The notes under the pieces: model-generated
The model's input: only the letters and a program-made list of their open reading frames with translations
Told to the model about the DNA's origin: nothing
Databases searched by the model: none
Program-made: the position numbers and the translations under genes
DNA from: Candidatus Gastranaerophilales bacterium
Lineage (GTDB): Bacteria > Cyanobacteriota > Vampirovibrionia > Gastranaerophilales > Gastranaerophilaceae
Reading direction: 5' to 3'
DNA: 46,241 bases
Assembly (NCBI GenBank): GCA_944323265.1
Contig: CALURX010000014.1
Location: 1 to 46,241, forward strand
In this document: positions 9,002-17,874 of the stretch, piece after piece
How positions within the stretch are numbered: the first letter of the stretch is position 1
Layout of the letters: every line of letters begins with the position of its first letter

Positions 9002-9643
9002 ATGCCCAAGTTTAATTTAATGTCTTATATTATGCCGCCTGAGGATAAGTTGTTTTTTACACTTTTTCAAAACAGCGCAGAGATTTGTAAAGAGACGGCA
9101 GAGTTATATAATGATATTATGAGAAGTGGTTTTTCGAGTGCGAAAAAAGAAGAGATTCTGAAATACAAGAAAAAAGGTTCGATTTCTATCAAACTAATTT
9201 TAAAACAGTTAAATAAAAGTTTTATTACACCGCTGGAGCGTGAAGATATACAGTATTTAGCAGTTACATTAAATAAAATCAATAAAAGAATTATAAAAGC
9301 CTGTTTGAATTTGGAAGTATACAGATTAACTAAGTATACTGAGGAAATGAAAGAACAGGCTTTAACTTTGGTAAATGCAGCTAATAAGTTAGGCGAAATC
9401 ATCAAGAATTTGAAGAAAGTAAGTGATGTAGAGGTGCTTACAAAATTGAATATTGAGATGAAAGAATTGGAAACCCACGGTGATGAAGTTCACAGGAAAG
9501 CTATGTTTGATTTGTTCTCCGGTAAATACGAAGCGCTTGACGTTATCAAGCTCAGAGACATTTACAGAGAAATTGAAAATGCGCTAGATGCGTGTTTTCA
9601 CGTTTCTGATACAGTATTAAATGTTGCATTAAAACAGAGTTAG
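9002..9643 (+). CDS. DUF47/PhoU-like partner of the phosphate transporter
   Basis: About 213 aa, all-helical, with the usual start of DUF47 proteins (MPPEDKLFFTLFQ) and the C-terminal IKLRDIYREIENALDACFHV, which matches the family's last helix carrying the E/D-rich motif. DUF47 proteins sit next to Pit-type transporters and are thought to modulate them through a PhoU-like fold. The pit gene starts 10 bases after the stop, which supports the call. An earlier ATG at 8984 is in frame, but AGGAGG (8991-8996) lies between the two and decides for 9002. TATAAT at 8949-8954 is a possible -10. Confidence 0.9.
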   Translation: MPKFNLMSYIMPPEDKLFFTLFQNSAEICKETAELYNDIMRSGFSSAKKEEILKYKKKGSISIKLILKQLNKSFITPLEREDIQYLAVTLNKINKRIIKACLNLEVYRLTKYTEEMKEQALTLVNAANKLGEIIKNLKKVSDVEVLTKLNIEMKELETHGDEVHRKAMFDLFSGKYEALDVIKLRDIYREIENALDACFHVSDTVLNVALKQS

Positions 9644-9653
9644 GGTTACGGCT

Positions 9654-10658
9654 ATGAGTATTACGATATTACTATTGATAGCTGTAATTATAGCAGCACT
9701 GGCTTTTGAATTTATAAACGGCTTTCATGACTGTGCAAATGCTATTGCGACAGTTGTATCAACAAAAGTTTTAGCACCGAGACAGGCAGTTTTATTCGGA
9801 GCAACTCTGGAGTTTATCGGAGCTTTAACCGGAACTCACGTTGCAAAGACAATCGGTTCCGGAATTGTTAATGCGGAATTGATTACTCTTACCGTAATCT
9901 TTTGTGCGCTTCTTGCAGCTGTTCTATGGAATTTGTTTACCTGGTATTTGGGCTTGCCTTCAAGCTCCTCTCACGCATTAATAGGCGGGCTTTTAGGGGC
10001 GTCTATTGTTAAAGCGGGGGTAAGCGTTGTTCATTTTAATACACTGCTGGATAAAGTACTGATTCCAATGTTTACATCACCGATGCTCGGCTTCTGTACA
10101 GGTTTCTTAATAATGCTGTTTTTAATAAGAATATTATATAAAGCAAATCCACAGATAGTAAACAAACGTTTCAGAAAGCTGCAGTTAATATCATCAGGCT
10201 TAATGGCATTGAGCCACGGTTCAAACGATGCTCAAAAAACGATGGGTATTATTACACTTGCTCTTATTGCAAGCGGTGTTATGAAAACATCCGGTGAATT
10301 TGAAATCCCTATCTATGTTATTATTGTTTGTGCACTAACAATGGCTGCCGGTACTATGAACGGCGGATGGAAAATTATTAAAACAATGGGGCATAAGATT
10401 ATTACACTTAAGCCTATTCATGGCTTTGCTGCTGAAACTTCTGCAGCCGGCTTAATCTTGACCGCTTCGCATTTCGGGATTCCGCTTAGTACAACGCACG
10501 TTATTTCAACTGCTATTATGGGCGTCGGCTCAACTTTCCACGCACACGCTGTTAAGTGGAGAATTGTTGGAAACATTGTAACGGCCTGGGTGCTTACAAT
10601 TCCTTCGTGTATGATTTTATCATCGATTATATATTATTTAATTTATAAAATTTTTTAA
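9654..10658 (+). CDS. pit: Low-affinity inorganic phosphate transporter, PiT family
   Basis: 334-aa integral membrane protein that imports phosphate (as metal phosphate or with H+/Na+ in this family). The two inverted PiT signature repeats are present: GFHDCANAIATVVSTKVL near the N terminus (about 23-40) and LSHGSNDAQKTMGIITLAL in the second half. About ten hydrophobic segments are seen, and the length is typical of the short bacterial and archaeal form without a large central loop. It follows the DUF47 gene by 10 bases and is closed by a strong bidirectional terminator shared with pyk. Confidence 0.95.
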   Translation: MSITILLLIAVIIAALAFEFINGFHDCANAIATVVSTKVLAPRQAVLFGATLEFIGALTGTHVAKTIGSGIVNAELITLTVIFCALLAAVLWNLFTWYLGLPSSSSHALIGGLLGASIVKAGVSVVHFNTLLDKVLIPMFTSPMLGFCTGFLIMLFLIRILYKANPQIVNKRFRKLQLISSGLMALSHGSNDAQKTMGIITLALIASGVMKTSGEFEIPIYVIIVCALTMAAGTMNGGWKIIKTMGHKIITLKPIHGFAAETSAAGLILTASHFGIPLSTTHVISTAIMGVGSTFHAHAVKWRIVGNIVTAWVLTIPSCMILSSIIYYLIYKIF

Positions 10659-10660
10659 TA

Positions 10661-10695
10661 AAAAACTCCTTGTTTTATTAAACAAGGAGTTTTTT
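10661..10695. terminator. Bidirectional terminator between pit and pyk
   Basis: A 15-base-pair perfect inverted repeat (AAAAACTCCTTGTTT / AAACAAGGAGTTTTT) with loop TATT. T-runs follow on both strands, serving the convergent pit and pyruvate kinase genes. Confidence 0.93.
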
Positions 10696-10710
10696 CTAAG
10701 TATTCTCAAA

Positions 10711-12171
10711 CTATCTTGTAGAAACTTCTTCCATTGGAGCTCCGATTCTGTGAACTCTTATGAAGTTTGTACGGCCTGTGATAAGCTTTGGAATAGAACC
10801 GATGATGATAATTCTTTCACCTTTTTTAAAGTTTGTATTTTCAAGAATATAATCATCAATCTTACCTAACAGGTCTGCATCAAGAACTGTATCCCATTCT
10901 TTGTGATCTGCAAATATATCCCAATAGAGGCATAGTCTTCTGCAGGTTGATTCAGAATCTGAGATTGCAATAATCGGAACAGAAGGTCTAAGTTTTGAAA
11001 GCAGCTTTGGAGTATAACCGCTGTGTGTAAACGCCATAATTGCTTTTGCCTGTAAATCTTCTGCCATTTTTACTGCAGCATTTGAAATTGCCTGTGGTGA
11101 AAGTTCATATTCGTTGCTGATTTCCAAATCAAGGTTTGAAAGACAGAAGCTGCAGTCTTCAACATTTGATGCAATTTTTTTCATCATTCTTACAGCCTCT
11201 ACCGGATATTTACCCATTGCAGTTTCACCGGAAAGCATTATTGCATCTGTGCCGTCGAAAATTGCGTTTGCAACGTCGCTGGCTTCAGCTCTTGTTGGGA
11301 TAGGCTCCTCTATCATAGATTCAAGCATCTGGGTTGCAACAATACAAGCCTTTCTATTTCTTATTGCCTGATCAACAATGTATTTTTGTACAATCGGAAC
11401 TTCTTCCGGAGACATTTCAATACCTAAATCACCTCTTGCTACCATAACACCGTCAGAAACTTTGATAATTTCTTCCAGCTTTTCAACAGCTTGAGGTTTT
11501 TCGATTTTTGCAATTACAGGGATTCTTCCGCCGTAATCTTTAATATATTTTTTAGCAAGTTCAATGTCTTTAGCTTCTCTTACAAATGAAAGTGCTATAT
11601 AATCTGCATCATATTCTACTGCGAATCTGATATATTCCACATCTCTTTCTGTAACAGCAGCAAGGCTGGCTGTGGTTCCCGGAAGGTTAATACCTTTTCT
11701 TGGACGGATTAAGTCACCATATAGAACTTTTGTTTTTACTAAACCATTTTGAACGTCCAAGACTTCAAGTCCGATTTTTCCGTCATCAAGGAGGATTTTA
11801 TCTCCTGGTTTAACGTCTTCTGCAATTCCTTCATAATCAACCGGTATAATTTCAGGATTTGAAGTTACATCAGTTGCTTCAAGGACAACTTCCTGGCCCG
11901 GCTTAATACTTACCGGTTCAGGGATATTTCCAACTCTGATTTTAGGTCCTTGAAGGTCTATCAAAATAGGAATATATCTTCCTGTTTCTTGAGAAATTTT
12001 TCTTATGATTTTAATATTCTCTGCATGACCTTCTTCAGTGCCATGTGAAGTATTAAGTCTGAACATTGTAGCACCTGCATCTACAAGCTGTTTTATCATT
12101 TCATAACTTGAGGTTGCAGGACCAAGCGTAGCTACAATCTTGGTTTTTACTCGTTTAAATTTCTTTTCCAT
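10711..12171 (-). CDS. pyk: Pyruvate kinase
   Basis: Glycolytic enzyme converting phosphoenolpyruvate and ADP to pyruvate and ATP. 486 aa from the chosen start. Family motifs are visible in order: TKIVATLGPA near the N terminus, MFRLNTSHG with the substrate-binding Arg, LIDLQGPKIR, KIEKPQAV with the catalytic Lys region, VARGDLGIE, and TRAEASDVANAIFDG followed by LSGETAMGKYP. The longest frame begins at 12222, but AGAGGAAAT upstream of ATG 12171 and the usual family N terminus support 12171. It stands alone between two terminators. TATAAT on the minus strand at 12211-12216 is a possible -10. No C-terminal PEP-utiliser extension is present. Confidence 0.97.
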   Translation of the reverse strand: MEKKFKRVKTKIVATLGPATSSYEMIKQLVDAGATMFRLNTSHGTEEGHAENIKIIRKISQETGRYIPILIDLQGPKIRVGNIPEPVSIKPGQEVVLEATDVTSNPEIIPVDYEGIAEDVKPGDKILLDDGKIGLEVLDVQNGLVKTKVLYGDLIRPRKGINLPGTTASLAAVTERDVEYIRFAVEYDADYIALSFVREAKDIELAKKYIKDYGGRIPVIAKIEKPQAVEKLEEIIKVSDGVMVARGDLGIEMSPEEVPIVQKYIVDQAIRNRKACIVATQMLESMIEEPIPTRAEASDVANAIFDGTDAIMLSGETAMGKYPVEAVRMMKKIASNVEDCSFCLSNLDLEISNEYELSPQAISNAAVKMAEDLQAKAIMAFTHSGYTPKLLSKLRPSVPIIAISDSESTCRRLCLYWDIFADHKEWDTVLDADLLGKIDDYILENTNFKKGERIIIIGSIPKLITGRTNFIRVHRIGAPMEEVSTR

Positions 12172-12240
12172 TGTAATTTCCTCTAGTGTACTCTTCTTTA
12201 ATACATATTTATTATAATTCAAACAAACATTTCAAGCATA

Positions 12241-12268
12241 AAAAAAGAGGATTTTAATCCTCTTTTTT
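12241..12268 (-). terminator. Terminator after the M48-like gene
   Basis: AAAAAAGAGGATT and AATCCTCTTTTTT form a 13-base-pair stem with a 2-base loop (in practice a slightly larger loop). On the minus strand it directly follows the stop at 12268 and ends the seven-gene sugar run. A T-run also exists on the plus strand. Confidence 0.85.
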
Positions 12269-13098
12269 TATCTTTCACTAGATTCAGTCAGTGTTTTAAG
12301 CACTGTATAAGAAGCATCCCATCCGCTTACGCCGCCTGTTGCTTTGTATTGGGCTATATTTTTTGCTCGTAACGCTTTATTTTTAGCCTGTTCTTTATTA
12401 AATTTTTCGAGTTTTTTCTTGCAGGAATTTCTCTCTTTAACTATCGGATCAGCATAAGTTAGAAAAGCCCTATATTCCTGGCATCCGTAACCTGCAGAAA
12501 CCTTGGAAGGATAATTATATGTGAGATAGTCATAAATATTCATAGCTCTTTCAGAATTTGCCGGCTTGCCTTGCAGGGCTTCAAGCGTGCTGCCCGGCAT
12601 TTTGGTTAAAACAACAATCATTGCAAGAGGATTATAACCGGCCTGTATCATAAGATCGACACCTGTTATGTCTGCTTCCTTGTTATCTTTCATACTTGTT
12701 TTGTTTGCAAGATATTCGCTATTTGCAGCCGTGTTAATTATGTTATCAGCGCTTAAAGTATCACTCAAAGCAGCTTTTGCAATGTTCCGAAGTTTATCTT
12801 TAGAAGCTTTGCCGTTAATAATATGCCCTATTTCATAAGATATTACAGCAGCTACTTCATTATCATTACCGGTGTATGTCAAATCAGTGCTTGAGATTTG
12901 TATTGTATTTGTAACTGAAGTGTTTGAATTGTCAGCAGTGCCATTAACGACTTTAAATTTTGTAGATGCCGGCAAACTATTTTTTGAAATGATGGCGGCG
13001 CCAATGTCTGCAACCCTGTCTGCTGCGGACCATGTTGCAGCGCCTGATGGCAACATGAAAATTGAAATTGTGAATAAACTAATAATAAATTTCTTCAT
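12268..13098 (-). CDS. Exported M48-like protein with altered HEXXH site
   Basis: 276 aa with a signal peptide (MKKFIISLFTISIFMLPSGAA, cleavage probably after residue 20 or 21). The fold resembles periplasmic M48 metallopeptidases: VAAVISYEIGHIINGK (82-97) aligns with the helix normally reading AHExGHxxxxH, and KEADITGVDLMIQAGYNP (140-157) aligns with the downstream Glu ligand motif ExxAD (Glu141). The first zinc His is Tyr88 (codon TAT; His would be CAT), while Glu89, His92 and Glu141 remain. The C terminus is Lys-rich. It may bind rather than cut, or use another ligand. Start is supported by AAAGGAG; the gene begins 10 bases after gmhA, so it is cotranscribed with surface-sugar genes. Confidence 0.8.
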   Translation of the reverse strand: MKKFIISLFTISIFMLPSGAATWSAADRVADIGAAIISKNSLPASTKFKVVNGTADNSNTSVTNTIQISSTDLTYTGNDNEVAAVISYEIGHIINGKASKDKLRNIAKAALSDTLSADNIINTAANSEYLANKTSMKDNKEADITGVDLMIQAGYNPLAMIVVLTKMPGSTLEALQGKPANSERAMNIYDYLTYNYPSKVSAGYGCQEYRAFLTYADPIVKERNSCKKKLEKFNKEQAKNKALRAKNIAQYKATGGVSGWDASYTVLKTLTESSER

Positions 13099-13108
13099 AC
13101 TTTCTCCT

Positions 13109-13687
13109 TTAACTAATATTCTTCTCTACAAGAGCGCATATTATGTGCCCCAGCATTATGTGAGTTTCTTGTATTTTGGGTGTATCAGCGGATGGGACTT
13201 TTATTATGCAATCACACAGCTCATCCATTTTGCATAAATTTTGGCCGGTAAATCCAATAACTGTAAGCCCTTTATTTTTTGCCTCTTTAATCGCTTCAAT
13301 AATATTTTTAGAGCTGCCGGAAGTTGAAAACGCAATAAACACATCTCCTTTATTTCCCAAAGCCTGAATTTGGCGGGAAAAAATATTATCAAAGCTGCTG
13401 TCATTACCGATTGCTGTAATTATTGAAGAATCCGTTGTGAGCGCAACTGCTGGGAGAGCTCTTCTTTCCTTGTAGAATTTAACCACAAGTTCAGCAGCTA
13501 TATGCTGAGCATCGCCGGCAGAGCCGCCATTTCCGGCCGTTAAGACTTTACCACCATTTTTATAGCAGGAAGATATCAAATCAGCTATTTTATGTATTGA
13601 GGCGACACTTTGCTCCGAGTCTAAAATAGATCTTTTAGCCGTGATTGAATCTTCAATATAATTTTTTATGAAATTTCTATCTTCCAT
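13109..13687 (-). CDS. gmhA: Phosphoheptose isomerase (sedoheptulose-7-phosphate isomerase)
   Basis: 192-aa SIS-domain protein that converts sedoheptulose 7-phosphate to D-glycero-D-manno-heptose 7-phosphate, first step to ADP- or GDP-heptose for LPS core or S-layer glycans. The signature AGNGGSAGDAQHIAAELV (51-68) is present, and His62, Glu66, Gln173 and His181 fall one residue from the known Escherichia coli GmhA active-site positions 61, 65, 172 and 180. The frame extends upstream to 13765, but GGGAGGG before ATG 13687 decides the start, which is one base after the ugd stop. The later heptose genes (gmhB, hldE type) are not in the window. Confidence 0.92.
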   Translation of the reverse strand: MEDRNFIKNYIEDSITAKRSILDSEQSVASIHKIADLISSCYKNGGKVLTAGNGGSAGDAQHIAAELVVKFYKERRALPAVALTTDSSIITAIGNDSSFDNIFSRQIQALGNKGDVFIAFSTSGSSKNIIEAIKEAKNKGLTVIGFTGQNLCKMDELCDCIIKVPSADTPKIQETHIMLGHIICALVEKNIS

Positions 13688-13688
13688 A

Positions 13689-14990
13689 TTATGCCCTCCC
13701 AATCTGGTGGTACTCAAATCCTCTATCCTCAAGAGAATAGCCGCTGTATTGATTTCTGCCGTCAAAAATTATCGGGGTTTTTAAAAGCTGTTTTATTTTA
13801 CTAAAATCAGGATTTCTAAACTCATTCCATTCTGTAAGTAAAAGCAGAGCATCCGCGCCATTCAGTGCGCTGTACGCTGATTGTGCGTATTCAATTTTGT
13901 CTCCGAAAATCAATTTTGCATTTTCAAAAGCTTTAGGGTCAAAGGCTTGGATTTTTGCGCCTTTGTTAAGCAGAGCCTCAATAACAGTAATTGCAGGCGC
14001 TTCTCGCATATCATTTGTTTTAGGCTTGAATGCAAGCCCCCATACTGCAAAAATTTTGTCTTTTAAATCTGTACCGAAACGGTCAGTAATTTTTCTTACA
14101 AAAAGCGCCCTTTGCCCTTTATTTATGTTATCGGCAGATTTTATAAGTTCACACTCACAGTCATTATCTTGAGCAGTTTTCATAAGCGCCTTAATATCTT
14201 TAGGGAAACAGCTTCCGCCAAATCCTATTCCGGGATATAAAAATTTCGTACCTATTCTTGAATCCGAACACATTCCAAGCCGTACTTTATTAATATCTGC
14301 ACCTACCTTTTCGCAGATATTTGCTATTTCATTGATATAAGAAATCTTAACTGCTAAAAAAGAGTTTGAAGCATATTTTACCATCTCTGCAGATTTATTA
14401 TCCATTGTAATAATCGGATTCTGGTTTCTTACAAAGGGACTGTATAATTCATGCATTATTTGCTCAGCTTTTTCCGAATCCGAGCCGATTATAACTCTAT
14501 CCGGTCTCAAGAAATCTTCTACTGCGGCTCCCTGCTTTAAAAATTCAGGATTTGAAACAACATCGAACTCGTGCCCTGTGTATTCTCTTATAATAGATTT
14601 AACTTCTTCTGCTGTTCCTACAGGCACAGTGGATTTGTTAACAATAACTTTATAACCGTTTATAGCCTTGCCTATTTGCTCTGCAACACCCAAGACATAC
14701 TGCAAATCAGCAGAACCGTCTTCCCCCTGCGGAGTTCCGACAGCAATAAAGCATACAAGGGACGCTTTTACAGCACTGTTTAAGTCCTCGCTGAAAACAA
14801 GTCTGCCTTCATGGACATTAGATTTTATAAGCGCTTCAAGCCCCGGTTCATATATAGGAATAATCCCTTTACGCAGCTGATTAAGCTTCTCTGTATTATT
14901 ATCAACGCAGATGACATCGTTTCCCATCTCAGCAAGACAGGTTCCTGCTACTAATCCTACGTATCCCGTTCCTATTACACAAACTTTCAT
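13689..14990 (-). CDS. ugd: UDP-glucose 6-dehydrogenase
   Basis: 433 aa. Oxidises UDP-glucose to UDP-glucuronate with two NAD+, feeding acidic sugars into capsule or LPS. The N-terminal Rossmann motif GTGYVG is at 7-12; Lys205 in MVKYASN and the catalytic Cys261 in GFGGSCFPKD are present; the C-terminal UDP-binding domain contains WGLAFKPKTNDMRE, typical for the family. AAAGGTGG precedes the ATG. It is the second-last sugar enzyme in a minus-strand run, followed after one base by gmhA and preceded by an epimerase with a 44-base gap. A related UDP-ManNAc dehydrogenase is less likely given the motif set. Confidence 0.94.
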   Translation of the reverse strand: MKVCVIGTGYVGLVAGTCLAEMGNDVICVDNNTEKLNQLRKGIIPIYEPGLEALIKSNVHEGRLVFSEDLNSAVKASLVCFIAVGTPQGEDGSADLQYVLGVAEQIGKAINGYKVIVNKSTVPVGTAEEVKSIIREYTGHEFDVVSNPEFLKQGAAVEDFLRPDRVIIGSDSEKAEQIMHELYSPFVRNQNPIITMDNKSAEMVKYASNSFLAVKISYINEIANICEKVGADINKVRLGMCSDSRIGTKFLYPGIGFGGSCFPKDIKALMKTAQDNDCECELIKSADNINKGQRALFVRKITDRFGTDLKDKIFAVWGLAFKPKTNDMREAPAITVIEALLNKGAKIQAFDPKAFENAKLIFGDKIEYAQSAYSALNGADALLLLTEWNEFRNPDFSKIKQLLKTPIIFDGRNQYSGYSLEDRGFEYHQIGRA

Positions 14991-15034
14991 AATCCACCTT
15001 TAATTAAACACTTTCACAATACCCATTTACCCCT

Positions 15035-16030
15035 TTACCCCTTCCAGTAGCTGTATAAGTTCTTTGTCGTCTCATAAGACATTGTTTTTACTTCTCTGTC
15101 AGGCTGGGTTATTGCCCATTCAAACATTCTGTTAACAGTTCTTTCTAAATCGGTTTTATCCTCAAATCCTAAAAGCCTTTTAGCTTTAGAATGATCTGCG
15201 TATGCGTACTTAGCCTCCACTCTCGGTTCAAGATGAATTATCTCCGGCTTAAACCCAAAATTTTCGGCACATTTTTGAACAAGCTTCGCGCATTCAATCA
15301 ATGAAGTTTCCTTATCAGCACCCAGGTTAAATATTTCGCCGCTAAATTCCGTCATTAGTTTTTCAAACGGCTCATTATAATAAACCATATCGGAAAAGGC
15401 TCGTTTTTGCAGACCATCACCATACACCGTAAGCGGTTCGTGATGAAGTGTTTGGCGTATCCAAATTCCGATAACGTTTCTGTATCTGTCCCAAATATTT
15501 TGGTAAATTCCTATAACATTATGCGGTCTTATAATTGAATAATTAAGCCCAAACTGTTCGTAAGCATTCTTTAAATCCATCTCAACTGCATATTTAGCGA
15601 TTCCATAAGGATCAATCGGTTTTGGCTGCATTGTCTCAACAAAAGGAGGAGTGTTTTCTTCCCCATATACGCCGTTTGAGGAAGTGAATATAAATTTCTT
15701 TACATCATAATTGATTGAAGCCGTTATAAGATTGGCTGAAGCAATTACGTTATTAGTATAATTAAATGTTCTTATAAAGGGAGAAAGTCCCTCTGCCGCG
15801 TAAGCCGCAAAATGGTATACATAATCAAATTTTTGTTCTTTAAAGAATTTATCTACAGCATCAAAATCCGCAAGGTTCAAAGTAGAACAAAATACCCCTT
15901 CCGGGAGGTTTTCTCTGTATCCCCCTGAAAAATCATCAATCCCGACAACATCGTATCCATCTTTCAGCAAATACCTTGAAAAATGGCTTCCAAGCAATCC
16001 TGCTATACCTGTTATCAGAACCTTCGTCAC
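15035..16030 (-). CDS. NAD-dependent sugar-nucleotide epimerase/dehydratase (extended SDR)
   Basis: 331 aa. N-terminal NAD-binding TGIAGLLGSH (Gly8, Gly11, Gly14), FTSSNGVYG (about 115-123) with the active-site Ser region, and Tyr142-x3-Lys146 in YGIAK. Closest in overall pattern to UDP-glucose 4-epimerase or related UDP-sugar epimerases; the substrate cannot be fixed from sequence, although a 4-epimerase making UDP-galactose would supply the downstream-acting mutase Glf in the same run. The start is GTG at 16030, preceded by AGGAGGG. It lies 42 bases after the acyltransferase gene. Confidence 0.87.
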   Translation of the reverse strand: MTKVLITGIAGLLGSHFSRYLLKDGYDVVGIDDFSGGYRENLPEGVFCSTLNLADFDAVDKFFKEQKFDYVYHFAAYAAEGLSPFIRTFNYTNNVIASANLITASINYDVKKFIFTSSNGVYGEENTPPFVETMQPKPIDPYGIAKYAVEMDLKNAYEQFGLNYSIIRPHNVIGIYQNIWDRYRNVIGIWIRQTLHHEPLTVYGDGLQKRAFSDMVYYNEPFEKLMTEFSGEIFNLGADKETSLIECAKLVQKCAENFGFKPEIIHLEPRVEAKYAYADHSKAKRLLGFEDKTDLERTVNRMFEWAITQPDREVKTMSYETTKNLYSYWKG

Positions 16031-16072
16031 GAATTCCCTCCTCTTTTTTTTATTGTAACATATTTGGGTGAT

Positions 16073-16774
16073 TTAATCCTGTTCAGTTTTAGGAAAATCA
16101 CGCTTCCAATAAGTATTGCGCTTAACTATAGCCGCAGGCGTACCGGCTATGATAACATTAGGTTCCAAGATTGATTTGGTAATAACTGATTCACAACCTG
16201 CAATCATATTATTGGCAAGTGTTACGCCCTTTAAAATTTTTACACCTTCACTAAGCCAAACGTGTGAACCTATAGTAATACTTTTCTGTTCATTCAATAA
16301 TTTGTCGGTTTCAAGACTGTATATTGGATGAAAATCTGTTGTTCTAAGAGTTATGTCTCTTGAAAACATACAATCTTTACCGATTTTAATTTTGCTATTT
16401 GTACCAATAAAGAATGAACAACCTGCGCAGTTAAAATTATCCCCGATTTTTAATTCAGAGTTATCATCCATATATACAAATAAATTCTTGGCTTTGTAAT
16501 GATGAACAGAGCCAATATTTACTTTGCAATTGCTGTTAAGTTCAAAAAAAGTATTTTCAAAACTCTTTTTGATATTAACTTCGGAGAATATAACGCAGGC
16601 ATTCTCGCCGCGGAATCTTATTTTAACATTTTTAGGCGGACGTTTTACTTCCTTTAATTCGCCTGTTATTGTTTGCAAATATATTTTGTTAGTCCTGTAT
16701 TTCAGATTTAGTTTGATTTTACAAAATCCAAAATTGATAATCGTATGGGCCCCTTCTTTTGAGATAAACTTCAT
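16073..16774 (-). CDS. Hexapeptide-repeat acyltransferase
   Basis: 233 aa with a left-handed beta-helix at about 95-215, seen as isoleucine-paced hexapeptides (LKIGDN, KIKIGKD, ITIGSH, VKILKGV, VIIAGTPAA). The last motif and TTDFHPIY with a likely catalytic His are typical of the serine-acetyltransferase/maltose-acetyltransferase-like sugar O-acetyltransferases. The N-terminal 90 residues are beta-rich and not recognised. It probably adds an acetyl group to a cell-surface sugar. Its ATG overlaps the stop of glf by four bases, so it is translationally coupled. Confidence 0.85.
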   Translation of the reverse strand: MKFISKEGAHTIINFGFCKIKLNLKYRTNKIYLQTITGELKEVKRPPKNVKIRFRGENACVIFSEVNIKKSFENTFFELNSNCKVNIGSVHHYKAKNLFVYMDDNSELKIGDNFNCAGCSFFIGTNSKIKIGKDCMFSRDITLRTTDFHPIYSLETDKLLNEQKSITIGSHVWLSEGVKILKGVTLANNMIAGCESVITKSILEPNVIIAGTPAAIVKRNTYWKRDFPKTEQD

Positions 16775-17874
16775 AGAACTTCCTCAAACAAAGTTATAGC
16801 TCTTTCAATTGCGCTATCCATATTGTAATACTTATAATCACCCAGTCTGCCGAGGAAGTATACTTCTTTATTCATTTTTTTTACTTCATCTAGATATTTA
16901 TGATAAAGTTCCACGTTTGCCTTATCTGAGATTGGGTAGTATCTTTCATTTTTACCAAGTTCAAAGGACTCCGAATACTCTTTTGCAATAACAGTTTTAT
17001 CACTTCTTTCATTCAAATAGTGCTTGTATTCATGAATCCTTGTAAAGTCGTAATTATTAGGATAGTTGACACACGCATGTGATTGATAAAATTCTCTGTC
17101 ATACTCTTCAAATTTAAAATACACACTTCTATACGGAAGTACGCCGAATTTGTAATCGAAAAATTCATCTATTGAACCTGTGTAGAAAACCCTGTCAAAA
17201 CCTTCCATTCCTGAATATTCGGTATTCAATCGAACTTCAATATTTTTATGGCTCAAAATGTTTTCAACAAGCTTAGCATACCCTTCAATTGGAATCCCCT
17301 GATACTTGTCCTGAAAATATCGATTATCCTTGCTTAAATATACAGGAACTCTTGCTGTTACAGCTCCATCAACCTCTTTTGGAGACACTCCCCATTGTTT
17401 TGTTGTGTAATTGAGGAATATTTTTTCATACACATATTCCGCAAGGAATTTCAAATCAGAATCTGCCTGCTTTTGAAATTCTAGTATGGGAACTTTTGTG
17501 TTGTATTTAAAAGCCTTAAGAAGTTTTTCTTCTAGCCTTCTTGCAAGACTCTCCGGGAAAACCTGATACAAAGTGTTAAAATTAAACGGAATTTGGGCTT
17601 CTATGCCATCAATAATTCCGACAACTTCGTGCATATATGTATTAAAATCGCCAAATCTTCTTATGAACTGCCATACTTTTTCACTGTTTGTATGGAATAT
17701 ATGTGAGCCGTGCTTATGAATCATAATACCGTTGCTGTCTCGGTAATCATAACTATTTCCCGCAATATGGTCTTTTTTATCAATAACAAGGACAGATTCG
17801 TCAAGTCGTTCTGCAATTAGTCTTGCGATTACAGCTCCTGAAAATCCTGCACCTACAACTAAGTTCTTTTTCAT
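16771..17874 (-). CDS. glf: UDP-galactopyranose mutase
   Basis: 367 aa FAD enzyme that interconverts UDP-galactopyranose and UDP-galactofuranose. N-terminal FAD motif VVGAGFSGAVIA, ending in a DKKDHIAGNSYDY block typical of Glf, HKHGSHIFHT (mutase signature His) and TTKQWG with the conserved Trp/Lys region; the C terminus has FLGRLGDYKYYNMD, the usual Glf substrate and flavin-binding motif. Length is normal. It overlaps genes on both sides by four bases. It implies galactofuranose in the surface glycan. Confidence 0.95.
   Translation of the reverse strand: MKKNLVVGAGFSGAVIARLIAERLDESVLVIDKKDHIAGNSYDYRDSNGIMIHKHGSHIFHTNSEKVWQFIRRFGDFNTYMHEVVGIIDGIEAQIPFNFNTLYQVFPESLARRLEEKLLKAFKYNTKVPILEFQKQADSDLKFLAEYVYEKIFLNYTTKQWGVSPKEVDGAVTARVPVYLSKDNRYFQDKYQGIPIEGYAKLVENILSHKNIEVRLNTEYSGMEGFDRVFYTGSIDEFFDYKFGVLPYRSVYFKFEEYDREFYQSHACVNYPNNYDFTRIHEYKHYLNERSDKTVIAKEYSESFELGKNERYYPISDKANVELYHKYLDEVKKMNKEVYFLGRLGDYKYYNMDSAIERAITLFEEVL

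Noticed and set aside
12172..12222. N-terminal extension of pyruvate kinase
   Set aside because: It covers the Shine-Dalgarno and -10 and has no counterpart in the family.
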